Notes under the pieces: model-generated
What the model saw: only the letters and a program-made list of their open reading frames with translations
Told to the model about the DNA's origin: nothing
Databases searched by the model: none
Program-made: the position numbers and the translations under genes
Origin: Methylobacterium durans
GTDB taxonomy: Bacteria > Pseudomonadota > Alphaproteobacteria > Rhizobiales > Beijerinckiaceae
Length of the DNA stretch: 64,000 bases
Reading direction: 5' to 3'
Assembly: GCF_003173715.1 (NCBI RefSeq)
Contig: NZ_CP029550.1
Span: 3,829,501-3,893,500 of the forward strand
Part shown: piece by piece, positions 25,937 to 35,166 of the stretch
How positions within the stretch are numbered: position 1 is the stretch's first letter
Layout: each line of letters starts with the position of its first letter

Positions 25937-27670
25937 TCAAAGACCACTGCGGTTTGAGACTAACCTCAAGCCTGGAGCAGGACGAATAACCAGCGCCGCC
26001 GCAACCTTGCGTTCGAGTTCGCCATCACGGAAGGGTTTCTGGACGATCCGATCCTCTCCGGCCGCCTCGACCTCACCCAGCGCCGTTCGGTCCGCGTAGC
26101 CGGTCACGAACACGATTGGTATTGTTGGCCATCGTTGCTGGATCACGCTGGCAACCTCGGCGCCGCTCATGCCGGGCATCGCGAAGTCAACGACGACGAG
26201 GTCGAAGCACGGATCGTGTTCAAGGGCTTGGATGGCCGCGAGCCCTGATCCTGCCTCGCGGACCTCGTAGCCAGCCCTGGCCAGCTTTGTAGTGGTGATC
26301 TCCCGGACCGCACTGTCGTCATCGACAACGAGCAGTACCGGCTTATCGCCGGGCTTGCGGATGGTCGTGCAGTCGACCTCAACGCGAGGTGTATCGCCTG
26401 CTACCATGCCCGCAGCTACGCGCGGCAGATAGACCCGCACCGTCGTGCCTTCACCGGGTACGGTGTCGATGCGAACTCCGCCGCCAGACTGCTTGGCGAA
26501 GCCGTAGACCTGGGCAAGGCCGAGACCTGAGCCTTTGCCTACTTCCTTTGTCGTGAAGAACGGCTCGAAGACCCGCGCCAGCACATCCGGTGGGATACCA
26601 GTTCCGGTGTCACTCACTGCCACCATGGCGTAGTCGCCAGGAGAGGGCTCCTCCGGCCGCCTTGGCTCGCTGGTCAGGTGCACGTTGGCCGTTTCGATGG
26701 TGAGGCTGCCCCCCACCGCCATCGCATCCCGGGCGTTGATGGCGAGGTTGAGGATGATCAGCTCGATCTGAGTGGGGTCGACGAGCGCCGGCCAGAGGTC
26801 CGGCTGCAGCGTCATCTCGATCCGCACGGCGCCGCCGATCGAACTCTGCAGCAGGTCGCGCATCGAGGTGACCGTCCGGTTCAACTGAACTGGCACGGGC
26901 TCAAGCCGCTGCCGCCGTGAGAAGGCGAGGAGTTGTGCAGTGAGGCGGGCACCGCGCTCGGCCGCGCCGCGCATCATGTCGAGACGGCGGCGTGACCGAT
27001 CATCCGAGACGGCCTGCTCCAAGAACTCGATGTTGCCGGCAATCACGGTCAGGAGGTTGTTAAAATCGTGTGCCACACCGCTGGTTAGCTGCCCGACCGC
27101 CTCCAGGCGCTGGGCCTGCCGCAAGGCTTCCTCGATACGCTCGCGCTCAGTGATCTGGTTCTGCAGCGCCGCGTTGGCATCCGCGAGTTCGCGGGTACGC
27201 TCCGCGACCCGTGCCTCAAGGGTCTCGTTCAACTCACGCAATGCCTGCTCCGCGGCACGTCGCTCGGCGTGGGCACGGGCCTCAGCGAGCGCCCGCACAA
27301 TCACACGCGGAAGCCGGTCGAGCCGTTGTTTCGTAACGTAGTCCGTGGCTCCGTTCTTCAGGGCCTCGACCGCCACCTCCTCGCCGAGAGTGCCGGACAC
27401 GAAGACGAAGGGCACGTTGGGGCAGTTCTCACGCGCGATCGCGAGCGCACTCAGGCCGTCGAAGGTGGGCAAGACGTAGTCGGCCAAAATGATGCCGTGC
27501 CGTCGCTGGCTCGTGGCTGTGGCGAAGTCGCCGCGGTTCATCACCCGCTCGATCTCGCAGTGTAGGCGAGCATCATCGAGGACGGCAGAGAGCAGCTCGG
27601 CGTCGAGGTCGCTGTCCTCAAGCAGCAGGATGCGGAGCGGCGCCTGACCGTCTTCGAGCGAGCTGTCCAT
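25937..27670 (-). CDS. Hybrid sensor histidine kinase (REC-HisKA-HATPase-REC)
   Basis: 577 residues, cytoplasmic. In order: an N-terminal receiver (about 12-130, phospho-Asp D64 in [12 protein letters not shown]), a coiled-coil linker, HisKA with H201 in [20 protein letters not shown], an HATPase domain (N-box [16 protein letters not shown]-boxes VSDTGTGIP and [14 protein letters not shown]), and a C-terminal receiver (about 443-560, D495 in [13 protein letters not shown], Lys in VQKPF). There is no membrane segment or input domain other than the first receiver, so it most likely takes its signal from another kinase. Its start overlaps the stop of the response regulator (ATGA at 27669-27672). 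It is third in the bphP operon. Confidence 0.93.
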   Translation of the reverse strand: MDSSLEDGQAPLRILLLEDSDLDAELLSAVLDDARLHCEIERVMNRGDFATATSQRRHGIILADYVLPTFDGLSALAIARENCPNVPFVFVSGTLGEEVAVEALKNGATDYVTKQRLDRLPRVIVRALAEARAHAERRAAEQALRELNETLEARVAERTRELADANAALQNQITERERIEEALRQAQRLEAVGQLTSGVAHDFNNLLTVIAGNIEFLEQAVSDDRSRRRLDMMRGAAERGARLTAQLLAFSRRQRLEPVPVQLNRTVTSMRDLLQSSIGGAVRIEMTLQPDLWPALVDPTQIELIILNLAINARDAMAVGGSLTIETANVHLTSEPRRPEEPSPGDYAMVAVSDTGTGIPPDVLARVFEPFFTTKEVGKGSGLGLAQVYGFAKQSGGGVRIDTVPGEGTTVRVYLPRVAAGMVAGDTPRVEVDCTTIRKPGDKPVLLVVDDDSAVREITTTKLARAGYEVREAGSGLAAIQALEHDPCFDLVVVDFAMPGMSGAEVASVIQQRWPTIPIVFVTGYADRTALGEVEAAGEDRIVQKPFRDGELERKVAAALVIRPAPGLRLVSNRSGL

Positions 27671-28131
27671 CAGACGTTCGATGGCCAGCTTCCCCGATGC
27701 GGCGGCGGTTCGTTCAAGACCGCCCAGAACACCCCGAGGTCTTGGATCGCCTCGAAGAACTCCTTGAAGCCGACCGGCTTCACCACGAAGGCGTTCACGC
27801 CGAGTTCGTAAGAGCGCACAAGGTCGCTCTCTTCGCGCGACGAGGTGAGCATGACGATGGGAATGGCGCGCGTCTGAGGATCGCCCTTGACGGCGGCCAG
27901 CACCTCAAGACCATCGACTTTCGGCAGCTTCAAGTCGAGCAGCACGACGGCCGGATCGCGAGCGTCGCGGCCTTCATGAGAGCCGCGCCGGTAGAGGAAG
28001 TCGAGAGCCTCGGCTCCGTCACGGCAGATGACGATCTCGTTCGCCAACTGGCTCCTCTCCAGAGCGGCCAGCGTCAGCTCGATGTCGTTCGGATTGTCCT
28101 CCACAAGGAGGATCGGCTTCAGGTCCGCCAT
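27670..28131 (-). CDS. Single-domain response regulator, Rcp1-like
   Basis: 153 residues, a receiver with no output domain. The acidic pair lies in ILLVEDNPNDIEL, the phospho-Asp in VVLLDLKLPKVDGLEV, the switch Thr in VMLTSSREESD and the Lys in NAFVVKPVGFKEF. The loop between the second strand and helix (CRDGAEALDFLYRRG) and the C-terminal GVFWAVLNEPPP are typical of regulators paired with phytochromes (Rcp1 type). The ATG at 28131 lies one base after the phytochrome stop, and its own stop overlaps the hybrid kinase start. It probably relays phosphate from the phytochrome kinase to the hybrid kinase or from it. Confidence 0.93.
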   Translation of the reverse strand: MADLKPILLVEDNPNDIELTLAALERSQLANEIVICRDGAEALDFLYRRGSHEGRDARDPAVVLLDLKLPKVDGLEVLAAVKGDPQTRAIPIVMLTSSREESDLVRSYELGVNAFVVKPVGFKEFFEAIQDLGVFWAVLNEPPPHRGSWPSNV

Positions 28132-28132
28132 G

Positions 28133-30457
28133 TCATTGTGCCCCCCCGCGCACCGGTAACGTGAAGTGGAAGGTTGCGCCTTGACCGAGGTTACCTTCAG
28201 CCCAGGTTCGGCCGCCGTGACGCTCGACGATGCGACGCACGTTGGCGAGCCCAATACCGGTTCCCTCGAACTCCTCGACCCGGTGCAGGCGCTGGAACAC
28301 CCCGAACAGCTTGCCCACGTAGGCCATGTCGAAGCCCACACCGTTGTCGCGCACGTAGAATACTGCCTCGGCATCACGGTCCGGCTCGCGTCCGACCTCG
28401 ATCACGGCCTCGGGCCTGTCCCGCGTGTACTTCACGGCGTTCGACAGGAGGTTCTCGACGACGAGGCGCAGCATGACCGGGTCGGCGTAGACCCGACCGA
28501 GCGAGCCGATCTGCCAGCGGATGACGCGCTCGGCTTGTACGTCGCGAGCGACCTTGCGGCGGACTTCCTCGACGAGCTGGTTCATGTCGCCCGAGACCCG
28601 GTTGAGCGAGTTCCGGCCCATCTGCGAGAAGGTCAGCAGATTGTCGACGAGCGTGCCTGCTGAGAAGGCAGCTTCGATGATGGTGTCGACATAGTGGCGT
28701 CCCTTGTCGGAGAGCCGGTCTCCCTCGCGTGAGCGCAGAAGCTCCGAGTAGCCGACGATGTGGCGGAACGGAGCGCGCAGATCGTGGCTGACCGAGTAGG
28801 AGAAGGCTTCGAGTTCCTTGTTCGAGCGTTGAAGCTCCTCGCTGAGGGCTGCGAGTTCCTCAGCCCGGCGCAGCACAATGCCGAGTACGGCCGAACGTAG
28901 GTCCTTGGCCGCATCTACTTCTGGGGCAGACCAAGGCAGCGATCGCCCCTGCACCGTCTCCTTCCAAATCTCGAAGGACTTGCGGGGATGCAGCCGGTCT
29001 GGGCCGCCAGTAGGGTCTTGAGTGGCGACCTTCGTCGGGTTGCCACCCCACTTCACAGTCTGCACGACCTCAGGTCTGAACCAGAGGACGTAGCTCGCGT
29101 ACTTCTGCGAGATCGAGATGGCGACGAGGCCGCTCGCGAGGTCGGCGAACGAACGAGCTGGTGGGTGTTCCGCAGAGAGGGCATCCGTCATGTAGACGGG
29201 CTCGCCGCCATGATGAACTGACAGCCAGTCGTAAATCCCCCGGACCTGCCGCTCAGCCGGGGTTGTTCCGAGCAGGCGGCAATGTTCAGCCGTCACGATG
29301 GCTGCACCATTCGCCCCCGTCAGCGCGAGAACATCTTCTGGATGGTTCAAAAGGCCGTCGACGAACTGATCCTCCTCCGCCATGAAGCCGAGGAGGCGTG
29401 CCTGGATCGCGCCGAGGTGCAGCCGCTGCTCGGCGAGTGCCCCGCGTTCCTTCGCGGCGAGCTGCAGGGCGAAGATACGGGTCAGGAAGTCACAGGCGTT
29501 GCGGGCTCGGAGCGGCACCTGACGAGGTGCCTTGTTGTGGCAGGAGATCAAGCCCCAGAGCGCACCGTCGACGAGGATCGAGACGGACATCGAGGCCATC
29601 GTCCCCATGTTGCGCATGTACTCGACGTGAACCGGCGAGACGCTGCGCAGAACCGACTGGCTGAGATCGAGAGGGGCACCCGTTGACGGCGTCAACTTTG
29701 GCACAATGGGAACTGGCTCGTAGCCAGCGTCCGGGATGATGCGCAGCCGATTGCGGCGGTAGAGTTCGCGCGCCTGCGCCGGGATGTCGGAGGCAGGAAA
29801 GCGCAAGTCGAGGTAGGAGGGCAGCACCCCATTGCCGTCCTCGGCCACAACGGTACCGTTCCAGTCGCGGTCGAAGCGGTAGACGAGCGCGCGATCAAAC
29901 CCGGTGATGTGGCGGATGTCCGCTGCGAGCAGGGCACATAGTTCTTCTGCCGTGGTCGCTGTGTGCAGACCCTCGACGAAGGCGTTGAGAAGTGGATAAA
30001 GCGCATCAAGGCTGTGCGCTGACGCAGTCTCGCTCGCCACCTCCTCAAGTTCGAGGATGGTCAGGCCGGAAGACTGATGGACCGCGAGGTCGTAGGACCG
30101 CGGCCCATCCACGGTGTTGAGGGTCAATGTCCGGACGTAGTTGGCGCCCTCGCGGCCTGATTGCGCCGCCAAGTCGGAGGCGGCCGCGCTACCGATCTCA
30201 GGAAATGCGGCTCCAAGAGGTTGGCCGTGGATGCGGGCCGCGAGGCGTCCTGGCCGGTCGGGTACATTCGCGCTGGCCTGCACGATGCGGAGATCAGCCC
30301 CCTCGCCAGCGAGCAGGAAGCCGTGGGGCTGGAGAGTGCCGAGAATGTGGATCGGCTCTCGGTCGCAGGCTGTTAGTTCCGCCCCGTGCTGTGTTTGTGT
30401 GGCCGAACTCAAGCCATGCGCTCCGCTCGCTCCGAACCTGGGTTCGTGCGGGACCAT
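28133..30457 (-). CDS. bphP: Bacteriophytochrome histidine kinase
   Basis: 774 residues. The red/far-red light sensor part has the PAS region with the biliverdin-binding Cys31 in ACDREPIHILGTLQPHG, the GAF domain with PASDIPAQAR (221-230) and the conserved His in WGLISCHNKAP, and the PHY domain with the tongue motif PRKSFEIWKETVQGRSLPW (491-509). The kinase part has H558 in YSVSHDLRAPFRHIVGY, NLLSNAVKYT and DNGVGFD/GTGIGLANVRRIVERHGG. All key residues for a working BphP are present. The chromophore biliverdin needs a heme oxygenase, not found in the window. First gene of a three-gene minus-strand operon on the integrative element. Confidence 0.96.
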   Translation of the reverse strand: MVPHEPRFGASGAHGLSSATQTQHGAELTACDREPIHILGTLQPHGFLLAGEGADLRIVQASANVPDRPGRLAARIHGQPLGAAFPEIGSAAASDLAAQSGREGANYVRTLTLNTVDGPRSYDLAVHQSSGLTILELEEVASETASAHSLDALYPLLNAFVEGLHTATTAEELCALLAADIRHITGFDRALVYRFDRDWNGTVVAEDGNGVLPSYLDLRFPASDIPAQARELYRRNRLRIIPDAGYEPVPIVPKLTPSTGAPLDLSQSVLRSVSPVHVEYMRNMGTMASMSVSILVDGALWGLISCHNKAPRQVPLRARNACDFLTRIFALQLAAKERGALAEQRLHLGAIQARLLGFMAEEDQFVDGLLNHPEDVLALTGANGAAIVTAEHCRLLGTTPAERQVRGIYDWLSVHHGGEPVYMTDALSAEHPPARSFADLASGLVAISISQKYASYVLWFRPEVVQTVKWGGNPTKVATQDPTGGPDRLHPRKSFEIWKETVQGRSLPWSAPEVDAAKDLRSAVLGIVLRRAEELAALSEELQRSNKELEAFSYSVSHDLRAPFRHIVGYSELLRSREGDRLSDKGRHYVDTIIEAAFSAGTLVDNLLTFSQMGRNSLNRVSGDMNQLVEEVRRKVARDVQAERVIRWQIGSLGRVYADPVMLRLVVENLLSNAVKYTRDRPEAVIEVGREPDRDAEAVFYVRDNGVGFDMAYVGKLFGVFQRLHRVEEFEGTGIGLANVRRIVERHGGRTWAEGNLGQGATFHFTLPVRGGAQ

Positions 30458-30681
30458 ACACAGGGTCGGCGGTCAAGGCGACCCGAGTTTGACGGGGAGC
30501 TTTCCGGTAGATTTGGAGGCTCCTTCACAATCCGGCACCGTTGGCGGCGCACCCGCCTGGGCGAAATCTAATTGAACTACAGCCTTGCCAAAGGCGAGAC
30601 TGTCGATCCTCACCTCGCAGCACAAAATGGACACAATCGCCTCTAAGCTCCTCTGCCGCCATCAAAAAATGAGACGGGGCG

Positions 30682-31062
30682 ATGTTGGCACAACTTCTGA
30701 AACGCGATCGCACTGGCCGTAGCGACGAGGTTGCAGGTCATCCCGAGGCGGCTCCTGCCTCACCCGAGGTGCCAGGCGCTCAATCCAGTCCACCTCACGA
30801 AGCCTACCAGGATCGTGTGGTCAGCTTGGCCAACAGCGTGCTCAAACCGCAATCCTTCATCGACCCGCTCTTTGGCGACGTTCGTGCGATGGCGGAGACA
30901 CTCGGTGCTGCGACCGATCTGGAGAACGCGATCCAACAGGCGTTTGAAGCGGGCAAGGCGGCCGAGGAGACAGCCCTCTCGGTCATGTTGAAGGGTCTCG
31001 ACTACAGGGCGCAGATCGAGGCTGCTGCCACGCGCAACGAACAGCACGAGGCGCATCAGTGA
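30682..31062 (+). CDS. Hypothetical protein of the integrative element
   Basis: 126 residues starting at an ATG after GAGACGGGG. The first 40 residues are Pro/Ala/Ser-rich; the rest is helical, with VVSLANSVLKPQSFIDPLFG and DVRAMAETLGAATDLENAIQ. No signal peptide, membrane segment or known motif. Coding bias and a good ribosome binding site support it as a gene. It is divergent from the phytochrome operon across a 224-bp gap that likely holds both promoters. No function can be named. Confidence 0.65.
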   Translation: MLAQLLKRDRTGRSDEVAGHPEAAPASPEVPGAQSSPPHEAYQDRVVSLANSVLKPQSFIDPLFGDVRAMAETLGAATDLENAIQQAFEAGKAAEETALSVMLKGLDYRAQIEAAATRNEQHEAHQ

Positions 31063-31156
31063 CATAGAAGGGCAAGGAAAGGCACCCGTGAGGTAGCGCC
31101 AGCCTCTCGCTACGCCGCTACACAGAAGGGACGCAGACGCCTGACTGGAGCGGCCA

Positions 31157-31300
31157 ATGAAAACGGGCTTCTTCCTCATCCTGACGATCTTCTCCGGCCC
31201 GCAGAAGGACGAGGGTGCCGTTGCAGCCTTCGAGACCCGAGACCGCTGCGAGCGTGTTGGTCAGATGGCGATCGAGCGGGCGCTCAATGAGTTGCGGTGA
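31157..31300 (+). CDS. Small hypothetical protein
   Basis: 47 residues, MKTGFFLILTIFSGPQKDEG followed by a charged helical tail (FETRDRCERVGQMAIERALN). The first 13 residues are hydrophobic but end without a clear cleavage site. The pattern suggests a short exported or membrane-associated peptide of the kind often found on rhizobial islands. An AGCGGCC stretch precedes the ATG; no strong purine box. Moderate support from codon pattern only. Confidence 0.5.
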   Translation: MKTGFFLILTIFSGPQKDEGAVAAFETRDRCERVGQMAIERALNELR

Positions 31301-31307
31301 AGAGGGA

Positions 31308-31820
31308 TTACAGCCGGTCCGGCTTGGGCGCCGCAGCCGATTGAGGTGCCTCTCGGCTCATCCTGACCGCGTCGAAGACAAGCTCGAAATCGTCAGCGGC
31401 TGCGACCAAGGCAGAGGTCCACTCCTCAAGACGCTCGGGCGTGACGTCAGTGGAGTGGTGAAGCTGCCCCTTGTGCAGCCTACGCACCACAAGCCGCGCC
31501 TGATCGAACTCGTCGAACCACCACTCGCCGTGGATGAGATGGTGGCGCTCCTCTGCGATCCGCGCGAACCGCTTCACGGCCACGTCCACCATGCCGAACC
31601 AATGAGTGTCGATCTTCTCGCGGAAGAGACGGCGCATCTTCTTCGGGAGGTCCGCCGTTCCGCTGACGTACTCCCGCGCCTCAGCTTCGTCAGGCTTCTC
31701 CAACAAGGTAAGCTCCACGACAGCCTCGTGAGCCCTCCCGAACGCGAGCATCATCCGACCGAATGGCGCAATGAAACGCTCAAGCTGTGGGCTGTCGATG
31801 TCAGGGAAGAGGACGGTCAT
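31308..31820 (-). CDS. Hypothetical protein with HEPN-like RxxxxH motif
   Basis: 170 residues from the ATG at 31820; a TTG at 31829 is an alternative. All-helical by pattern. The segment AEERHHLIHGEWWFDEF contains R92 and H97 with four residues between, which matches the R-X4-H active-site pattern of HEPN RNases. Similar helical proteins of unknown role are common on islands, and the motif alone is weak evidence. It is the last gene before attR, transcribed towards the small gene at 31157. It could be a stand-alone toxin-like or defence protein; that is speculation. Confidence 0.55.
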   Translation of the reverse strand: MTVLFPDIDSPQLERFIAPFGRMMLAFGRAHEAVVELTLLEKPDEAEAREYVSGTADLPKKMRRLFREKIDTHWFGMVDVAVKRFARIAEERHHLIHGEWWFDEFDQARLVVRRLHKGQLHHSTDVTPERLEEWTSALVAAADDFELVFDAVRMSREAPQSAAAPKPDRL

Positions 31821-31844
31821 CGGCAGCAATGTGACCCTACACAG

Positions 31845-31869
31845 CCACTACAAATGGCGCTACAAAGGC
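31845..31869 (+). repeat. Right copy of the CTACAAA double motif near attR
   Basis: Matches 20568-20592 at 22 of 25 positions in the same orientation. It lies 60 bases inside attR. See the left copy; probable integrase arm site by position. Confidence 0.6.
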
Positions 31870-31928
31870 ACCCAACAAGGCGTCGAAATCGTCAACGTTT
31901 TCAATGATGTGTGCTGGTGCTGAGGGTC

Positions 31929-31946
31929 TCCCGCCGTCCGCACCAA
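31929..31946 (+). other. attR, 18-bp direct repeat
   Basis: TCCCGCCGTCCGCACCAA, identical to the tRNA-Leu 3' end at 20487-20504. It has no tRNA body upstream, as expected for the distal attachment site of an island. Confidence 0.92.
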
Positions 31947-31968
31947 AGGCCTTCGCGCTCGCCCGTGG

Positions 31969-32382
31969 CTAGTTCGGCTCCGTCCCGAGCGGCGTCGGCA
32001 TCTGCTCCGTGCAGACGACTGGCCTCCCCGACGCGTCCGTCCAGGTGACTTCGCGACCCTTGCTGCGCAGCTCGCGCGTCCCGTCGCCGTAGCGGAAGCC
32101 CGAGCCGCTCTCCTGGGCCTGCAGGGTCACCGCCTCGCCGCTCGCGGGACGAACCACTGCCGGCCGGCCGGGCTCGGAGTTCAGGAACTCGACGGTCAGA
32201 AGCGCCCCCTTCGGACATTCGAAGAGCACGCGCCGCGTCGCGGCAGTCTCGGACTGGACGGCCTCCGTCAGGGCCTTCTCCGGCTCCTTCGGCGCCGCGC
32301 CGTCCTGGCCCGCGGCCCGGCCCGCCGCGACGCAGAGCAGGGCTGCCGAGAGGGCGCGAATGACAGGATGGTGGCTGGACAT
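31969..32382 (-). CDS. MliC-family lysozyme inhibitor-like protein
   Basis: 137 residues. A signal peptide (SSHHPVIRALSAALLCVAAG, then RAAGQ) is followed by a charged linker and a C-terminal domain of about 85 residues with the MliC/PliC pattern. Cys lies in VLFECPKGALLTVEFLNSEP; then comes LQAQESGSGFRYGDGTRELR with the conserved SG-x-RY; then KGREVTW and a second Cys in VVCTEQ that can pair with the first. MliC proteins protect peptidoglycan in the envelope by blocking c-type lysozyme. No lipobox Cys is seen at the signal cleavage, so it is probably periplasmic. First gene outside the integrative element. Confidence 0.75.
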   Translation of the reverse strand: MSSHHPVIRALSAALLCVAAGRAAGQDGAAPKEPEKALTEAVQSETAATRRVLFECPKGALLTVEFLNSEPGRPAVVRPASGEAVTLQAQESGSGFRYGDGTRELRSKGREVTWTDASGRPVVCTEQMPTPLGTEPN

Positions 32383-32561
32383 CGCGCGTCGCTCCCAGGT
32401 CTGCGCCGGCCTCCGGCCCGCACCGGGACAGAACAGCCGAGCCCGGGAGCCGGCGCAAGCTCCCGGCTGGTAGCGCGTGCGGTATCAAACCTGCAGGCCG
32501 ATCGGCGGGCGGAAATCCGTAACCGGGTTCGGGGCGATCACAGGATCGCGCGGCTGCCTCT

Positions 32562-32575
32562 TGTAAACGTTTACA
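32562..32575. promoter_or_regulatory. Palindromic operator upstream of edd (LacI-type)
   Basis: TGTAAACGTTTACA is a perfect 14-bp palindrome with the central CG typical of LacI/GalR-family operators, 95 bases before the edd start. No LacI-family gene is present in the window, so the repressor must lie elsewhere. The gluconate repressors of edd/eda in other bacteria are of this family. Confidence 0.7.
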
Positions 32576-32669
32576 TAGGCACGAGCGCGGCGTAGAACCG
32601 TTCTCAAACGAGAAGTGCTGCGCCACCCTTCGCGCGGCAAGTCGGCGAGGAAAGACGGAAGGACGAGGA

Positions 32670-34493
32670 ATGACCGACATCCATCCCGAGGTCGCCGCAG
32701 TCACCGACCGCGTGATCATGCGGTCGCGGGAGACGCGGCGCGCCTATCTCGATCTGATCGCGCGCGAGCGGGAGAGTGGCGTGCATCGCCCCAGCCTCGC
32801 CTGCGGCAACCTCGCCCACGGCTTCGCCGCGGCCGGCGAGGACAAGGCCGCGATCCGCGCCGGGCGTTCGATGAATATCGGCATCGTCACCGCCTACAAC
32901 GACATGCTCTCCGCCCATCAGCCCTACGGGCGCTACCCGGACCAGATCAAGATCTTCGCCCGCGAGCGCGGCGCGACCGCTCAGGTGGCGGGCGGCACGC
33001 CGGCCATGTGTGACGGCGTCACGCAGGGCCAGCGCGGTATGGAGCTGTCGCTGTTCTCGCGCGACACGATCGCCCTGTCGGCGGCGGTGGGCCTGAGCCA
33101 TGGCATGTTCGACGGGGCGGCGCTCCTCGGCATCTGCGACAAGATCGTGCCCGGCCTCCTGATCGGGGCGCTGCGCTTCGGCCACCTGCCGACGATCCTG
33201 ATCCCGGCCGGACCGATGCCCTCCGGTCTCGCCAACAAGGAGAAGCAGCGCATCCGCCAGCTCTACGCGGAAGGGAAGGTCGGCCGCGACGAACTGCTCG
33301 AATCGGAGGCTGCCTCCTATCACGGGGCGGGGACCTGCACGTTCTACGGCACGGCCAATTCCAACCAGATGATGATGGACGTGATGGGCCTGCACATGCC
33401 CGGCGCCTCCTTCATCAATCCGGGCACGAAGCTACGTCAGGCCGTGACCCGCGCGGCCATCCACCGGCTGACCGAGATCGGCGCGGACGGCAACGATTAC
33501 CGTCCCCTCGGGCGCTGCGTCGACGAGAAGGCGATCGTCAACGCGGTGATCGGGCTGCTCGCCACCGGCGGCTCGACCAACCACGCGATCCACCTGCCGG
33601 CGATCGCGCGCGCGGCGGGCATCGTCCTCGACTGGGAGGATTTCGATCGACTGTCGGCGGTGGTCCCGCTGATCGCCCGCGTCTACCCGAACGGCGCGGG
33701 AGACGTGAACCATTTCCACGCCGCAGGCGGCATGAGTTTCGTGATCGCGAGCCTCCTCGACGCGGGTCTCCTGCACGGCGACATCCTCACCGTCGCGGGC
33801 GCGTCGCTGCGCGATCACGCCCGCGATCCGAAGCTCGACGGCGAGGAGATCCGCTACGAGGACGCGCCCGAACGGAGCTACGACGAGACCATGCTGCGCA
33901 GGCCCACCGAACCCTTCCAGCCGGATGGCGGCATGCGGCTCGTGAAGGGCAATCTCGGCCGGGCGACCTTCAAGACCAGCGCCGTCGAGGAGCATCGCCG
34001 CACGATCGAGGCGCCGGCCCGCGTCTTCTCCGATCAGGTCGAGGTCCTGAAGGCGTTCAAGGCGGGCGAACTGGAGCGCGACGTCATCGTCGTCGTGCGC
34101 TTCCAGGGGCCGCGGGCGAACGGCATGCCGGAACTGCACAAGCTTACGCCGCCGCTCGGCGTCCTGCAGGACCGCGGGCACAAGGTGGCGCTCGTCACCG
34201 ACGGGCGGATGTCCGGCGCCTCCGGCAAGGTCCCGGCCGCGATCCATCTCAGCCCCGAGGCGATCGGCGGCGGCCCGATCGGCAAGATCCGCGACGGGGA
34301 CGTGGTGCGCCTGAGCGGGCCCGAGGGACGGCTCGAGGTGCTCGTGGACGCGTCGGAGTTCGCCGCTCGCGAGGACGCGTCGCCTCCGCCGCCCGCAGCC
34401 GGCACCGGACGCGAACTCTTCGCCTTCATGCGCCTGGGCGCCGACGGTGCGGAGCAGGGCGGCTCGGCGATGCTCGCGGCCGCCGGCCTCTGA
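32670..34493 (+). CDS. edd: Phosphogluconate dehydratase (Entner-Doudoroff)
   Basis: Converts 6-phosphogluconate to 2-keto-3-deoxy-6-phosphogluconate (KDPG). The 607-residue protein of the IlvD/Edd family shows the Fe-S cluster cysteines in [26 protein letters not shown] and [19 protein letters not shown], and [20 protein letters not shown]. The substrate/phosphate region [20 protein letters not shown] near the C-terminus is also present. Length is normal. The ATG at 32670 follows GGAAGGACGAGGA. It forms an operon with eda 36 bases downstream. The palindrome at 32562 is the likely control site. Confidence 0.95.
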   Translation: MTDIHPEVAAVTDRVIMRSRETRRAYLDLIARERESGVHRPSLACGNLAHGFAAAGEDKAAIRAGRSMNIGIVTAYNDMLSAHQPYGRYPDQIKIFARERGATAQVAGGTPAMCDGVTQGQRGMELSLFSRDTIALSAAVGLSHGMFDGAALLGICDKIVPGLLIGALRFGHLPTILIPAGPMPSGLANKEKQRIRQLYAEGKVGRDELLESEAASYHGAGTCTFYGTANSNQMMMDVMGLHMPGASFINPGTKLRQAVTRAAIHRLTEIGADGNDYRPLGRCVDEKAIVNAVIGLLATGGSTNHAIHLPAIARAAGIVLDWEDFDRLSAVVPLIARVYPNGAGDVNHFHAAGGMSFVIASLLDAGLLHGDILTVAGASLRDHARDPKLDGEEIRYEDAPERSYDETMLRRPTEPFQPDGGMRLVKGNLGRATFKTSAVEEHRRTIEAPARVFSDQVEVLKAFKAGELERDVIVVVRFQGPRANGMPELHKLTPPLGVLQDRGHKVALVTDGRMSGASGKVPAAIHLSPEAIGGGPIGKIRDGDVVRLSGPEGRLEVLVDASEFAAREDASPPPPAAGTGRELFAFMRLGADGAEQGGSAMLAAAGL

Positions 34494-34528
34494 CCCACCC
34501 GATCTTCGACTTGGAGAGGAAGCAGCCG

Positions 34529-35146
34529 ATGACCGACATCGACGCCCTGATGCGCTCGGTTCCCGTGATCCCCGTGCTCGTCGTCGAGGAGGCGAGCCAC
34601 GCCGAGCCGATCGCCGAGGCGCTCGTCGGCGGCGGCCTGACGGCGCTGGAAGTGACCCTTCGGACCCCCGCCGCCCTCGACGTGATCCGCGCCATGTCGC
34701 GGGTCGAGGGCGCCGTCGTCGGCGCCGGGACGGTGCTGAACGTGCGCGACCTCGACGCGGCGATCGAGGCCGGCGCGAAATTCATCGTCAGCCCGGGCCT
34801 CACGGCGCCGCTGACGGAAGCCGCGATCGAACGCGGCATCCCCTATCTGCCGGGTGTGGCGAACGCCGCCGACATCATGCGGGGGCTCGATCACGGCCTG
34901 ACGCGGTTCAAGTTCTTCCCGGCGGAGCCCGCCGGCGGCATCAAGGCGCTGAAGGCTCTCGCGGGCCCATTCGGGCAGGTGCGGTTCTGCCCCACTGGCG
35001 GCATCACCGAGGCGACGGCGCCGGACTGGCTCGCGCTGAAGCCGGTGCTCTGCGTCGGCGGCAGTTGGGTGGTCCCGGCCGGCACACCCGACGTCGCCAC
35101 GATCCGCCGCGCCGCCGAGGTGGCCGCGCGCCTTCGCGCGGCCTGA
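34529..35146 (+). CDS. eda: KDPG aldolase (bifunctional 4-hydroxy-2-oxoglutarate/KDPG aldolase)
   Basis: Cleaves KDPG to pyruvate and glyceraldehyde 3-phosphate, ending the Entner-Doudoroff pathway begun by edd. The 205-residue barrel shows the catalytic Glu in GLTALEVTLRTPAALDVIR, AGTVLNVRDLDAAIEAGAKF, the Schiff-base lysine in GLTRFKFFPAEPAGG and the phosphate site FCPTGGITEATAPDWLAL. The ATG at 34529 is preferred to the TTG at 34511 because GGAGAGGAAG lies just upstream of it. Confidence 0.95.
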   Translation: MTDIDALMRSVPVIPVLVVEEASHAEPIAEALVGGGLTALEVTLRTPAALDVIRAMSRVEGAVVGAGTVLNVRDLDAAIEAGAKFIVSPGLTAPLTEAAIERGIPYLPGVANAADIMRGLDHGLTRFKFFPAEPAGGIKALKALAGPFGQVRFCPTGGITEATAPDWLALKPVLCVGGSWVVPAGTPDVATIRRAAEVAARLRAA

Positions 35147-35166
35147 GCGCCCGTCCGGCGCGGGGG

